A stretch of DNA of 8,154 nt from contig CAZNTU010000249.1 in NCBI GenBank assembly GCA_964575975.1, positions 1-8,154 of the forward strand, written 5' to 3'. Both the position numbers and the translations under genes were made by a program. Positions 6,731 through 8,154 of the stretch are shown here, in pieces (position 1 is the stretch's first letter; each line of letters begins with the position of its first letter). The notes beneath the pieces are model-generated. The model was not told the origin of the DNA. It saw only the letters and a list, made by a program, of their open reading frames with translations, and searched no databases. The DNA is from G963674505 sp964575975 (GTDB lineage Bacteria; Desulfobacterota; Desulfobacteria; Desulfobacterales; SKZT01).

Positions 6731-6737
6731 AAGGAGG
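6731..6737 (+). promoter_or_regulatory. Strong Shine-Dalgarno ahead of the 47-codon ORF
   Basis: AAGGAGG lies 7 nt before the ATG at 6745, within the purine-rich run GAAAAGGAAAAAGGAGG. This is among the best ribosome-binding sites in the window. It marks 6745 rather than the upstream in-frame ATG at 6454 as the translation start, and so argues that the small ORF is really translated. Confidence 0.65.
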
Positions 6738-6744
6738 TTTGCAG

Positions 6745-6888
6745 ATGGCTGTGGAAAGAAAGTCGCCGGTCTTGTCTATGAACTGCGATATGAAACTCGC
6801 GATGAAATCAATGGAAGGAATGGACGAAGGAGAAACGGAGTACGGAGTATGGTTTCGGTTTCTTCGGACCACAAGGAAAGGACGGTAG
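6745..6888 (+). CDS. Small ORF of 47 residues immediately upstream of cmr1, unrecognised
   Basis: The ORF encodes a 47-residue product beginning MAVERKSPVLSMNCDMKLAM and ending FRFLRTTRKGR. It has a Met- and Glu-rich middle and a basic, aromatic C-terminus (VWFRFLRTTRKGR, 35-47). AAGGAGG is optimally placed before the ATG, and the TAG stop is only 2 nt before the cmr1 ATG, in a different frame, so the two are probably translationally coupled. The cmr1 ribosome-binding site (AAAGGA, 6877-6882) lies inside the last codons. No family is recognised. It could be a small accessory Cmr-linked protein or a leader peptide whose translation opens the cmr1 start. The same frame is open back to 6454, giving a 144-residue alternative, but that start has only a weak ACGGAG and implausible composition. 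Confidence 0.5.
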   Translation: MAVERKSPVLSMNCDMKLAMKSMEGMDEGETEYGVWFRFLRTTRKGR

Positions 6889-6890
6889 GG

Positions 6891-8154
6891 ATGCGAGAAT
6901 TTCTGTTTAGAGATTTCCGATTGCCGGATTGCGTTCGCGAAAAAGGCGAACGCCCGGCCGGTGGGGTTTTGGTAGACGAGGATTTCAAATTCGAGCTGAT
7001 CACGCCGATGTTCGGCGGCGACAGCGAGAGCTGGGAACTGAACCTGAAAGCTCCGGTGCGGACGCAATCGGTCAAGGGACAGCTTCGTTTCTGGTGGAGG
7101 ACGATGCAGTCCGAAACGGATCATTTAAATCTTCTTGAAAAGGAAAACCGCATATGGGGCGGAAAGACGAACGAGGGGAGAATACAGTCCCGCGTGAAGA
7201 TCGCCGTTTTGAACCAGAACGTGGAGGCGACTCATCAAGCGGAACTCAACGAAAAGGGATTTGCCGTCAAGGACGAGGCGATTCCAACCTACGTGGCCTT
7301 CCCCGTGACTTCCGCGATAAAAAAGGACAACAAGCAGGTTTTCTACGTGAAGAAGCTGACTTTCACCCTTCGGGTGTCGTATCCCCGCGAGCTTGGAGGC
7401 ACGGTTCTGAACACCCTGCAGCTTTGGACCTTGTTCGGAGGGGTCGGGGCGAGAACGAGAAGAGGCTGTGGCTCGCTCTATTGCGAGGCTCTAATGAAAT
7501 CGTTTCCCGACGAAAACTCCGTTTTAACATTTGTCAGGCAATTCGACGATCGCGGAGAAACATTGGCGTATTCCAGAATACAGGGAGCGAAATTGGCCTT
7601 CGCCCCCGGCAATAAAGAAACGGCTTCCGCCTGGACGGAATTGATCAATTCCTATTCCAGGTTCAGGCAGGACCGCAGGCCGAACAGACCGACTCCGGGT
7701 CGCTCGTATTGGCCCGAACCCGACGCTATTCGGATTCTGACCAGAAGCAGATCGACAATTCACAGACCTGCGCATCCCGACGGGGTATGGTTCCCCAGGG
7801 CGGCGTTCGGACTTCCAATCATCACCAAGTTCAACACAAGAGGCAACGGTTTCGACGATCCCGACCCGCAGCTGGAGTTGCAGCCGGACATAGGAACCGG
7901 CGAAAGATGGCCGTCTCCCTTGATTTTGAAAACCATACGTCTGCCTAACGGCAATGTCCTGAAAACGGCGCTTGTCCTTAGCCAAGCTTTTCCCGGCAGG
8001 CTGGTCTTGAAACAGGGCCGAAGAGAAATCGCCGTTCCCGATTCGGCCCGTCCCTTCGATCCGGTAGCCACCGGCAAGATAATGAAAGACAGGACTGGCG
8101 CAAATCTCAAGCCCGACGAAACCATCTACCAGGCCATGTTCAGAGAACTCAATC
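6891..8154 (+). CDS. cmr1: Cmr1 RAMP protein of a type III-B system, 3' end beyond the window
   Basis: The frame is open to the window edge, giving 421 residues so far, near the usual full length for larger Cmr1 proteins. Cmr1 is the RAMP subunit at the crRNA 3'-end (head) of the Cmr complex, where it contributes to target-RNA capture. Seen: FELITPMFGGD (34-44) and SVKGQLRFWWR (60-70), the diagnostic Cmr1 TPmfgG and iRGqLRFWWR motifs; then LLEKENRIWGG (81-91), the RAMP glycine-rich loop GGVGARTRRGCGSL (183-196), and a C-terminal RAMP half with FPRAAFGLPI (301-310) and WPSPLILKTIRL (340-351). The start at 6891 has AAAGGA 8 nt upstream and lies 2 nt after the 47-codon ORF. Cmr operons commonly begin with cmr1, so cmr2 onward is expected to the right. 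It is divergent from the III-D set. Confidence 0.92.
   Translation, partial: MREFLFRDFRLPDCVREKGERPAGGVLVDEDFKFELITPMFGGDSESWELNLKAPVRTQSVKGQLRFWWRTMQSETDHLNLLEKENRIWGGKTNEGRIQSRVKIAVLNQNVEATHQAELNEKGFAVKDEAIPTYVAFPVTSAIKKDNKQVFYVKKLTFTLRVSYPRELGGTVLNTLQLWTLFGGVGARTRRGCGSLYCEALMKSFPDENSVLTFVRQFDDRGETLAYSRIQGAKLAFAPGNKETASAWTELINSYSRFRQDRRPNRPTPGRSYWPEPDAIRILTRSRSTIHRPAHPDGVWFPRAAFGLPIITKFNTRGNGFDDPDPQLELQPDIGTGERWPSPLILKTIRLPNGNVLKTALVLSQAFPGRLVLKQGRREIAVPDSARPFDPVATGKIMKDRTGANLKPDETIYQAMFRELN

Larger units (their letters stand above)
5483..6744. other. 1.26-kb divergent intergenic region between the two type III gene sets
   Basis: No CRISPR repeat-spacer pattern, tRNA or recognisable protein-coding gene was found on reading both strands. 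It contains a candidate minus-strand promoter (5931-5959), a candidate 69-codon ORF (5956-6165), an isolated consensus TTGACA on the plus strand (6205-6210) without a convincing -10, an eight-T run (6390-6397) followed by a 5-bp hairpin TCGGC/GCCGA (6401-6419), and an AT-rich stretch near 6630-6655. TTCG/CGAA-type words are frequent throughout. It is unusually long for a compact cas locus and probably carries the divergent promoters. Former coding or array sequence that has decayed is possible. Confidence 0.6.

Noticed and set aside
6454..6744. Longer, 144-codon version of the ORF before cmr1, with a signal-peptide-like start
   Set aside because: The start has a poor ribosome-binding site and unconvincing composition; the AAGGAGG at 6731 favours the internal ATG at 6745.
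5483..6744. CRISPR array between the divergent operons
   Set aside because: No direct repeat of 24-40 bp at regular spacing could be seen; only short TTCG/CGAA-type words recur.

Overview
This window holds parts of two divergently transcribed type III CRISPR-Cas gene sets from an unidentified bacterium. Strong AGGAGG-type ribosome-binding sites, dense ATGA-style gene overlaps and moderately GC-rich coding sequence indicate a bacterium, but nothing here fixes the phylum. No CRISPR array, adaptation gene (cas1/cas2) or CARF effector lies inside the window.

The left two-thirds is read on the minus strand, right to left. It starts with cas6 (5482-4502), the crRNA-processing RAMP. Next comes a von Willebrand factor A protein with a complete MIDAS metal site (4372-3041), which is not a standard cas gene. 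A 387-bp gap follows (2654-3040), carrying a compact 117-bp palindromic element and several smaller hairpins. Then come three tightly overlapping genes: an HD-less cas10 with an intact GGDD motif (2653-926), a Csm3-like cas7 (933-295) and the 5' end of csx10 (298 to the window edge). Cas10, the Csm3-like Cas7 and Csx10 together point to subtype III-D.

The right end is read on the plus strand. After a 1.26-kb divergent intergenic region (5483-6744), a 47-codon ORF with a near-perfect Shine-Dalgarno lies 2 nt before cmr1 (6891 to the window edge). Cmr1 is the signature start of a type III-B (Cmr) operon whose remaining genes would lie beyond the window.

Working model: Cas6 cuts precursor crRNA, possibly for both effector complexes because Cmr operons often lack their own Cas6. 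The III-D complex would bind crRNA, with Csm3-like subunits slicing target RNA and Cas10 GGDD making cyclic oligoadenylate. The Cmr complex would be a second interference module. The vWA protein is the main unexplained component. It is separated from cas6 by a terminator-like hairpin and from cas10 by the palindromic element, so it may be an independently expressed accessory gene or an insertion. The least understood parts are this vWA gene, the 117-bp element and the small ORFs around the divergent intergenic region.
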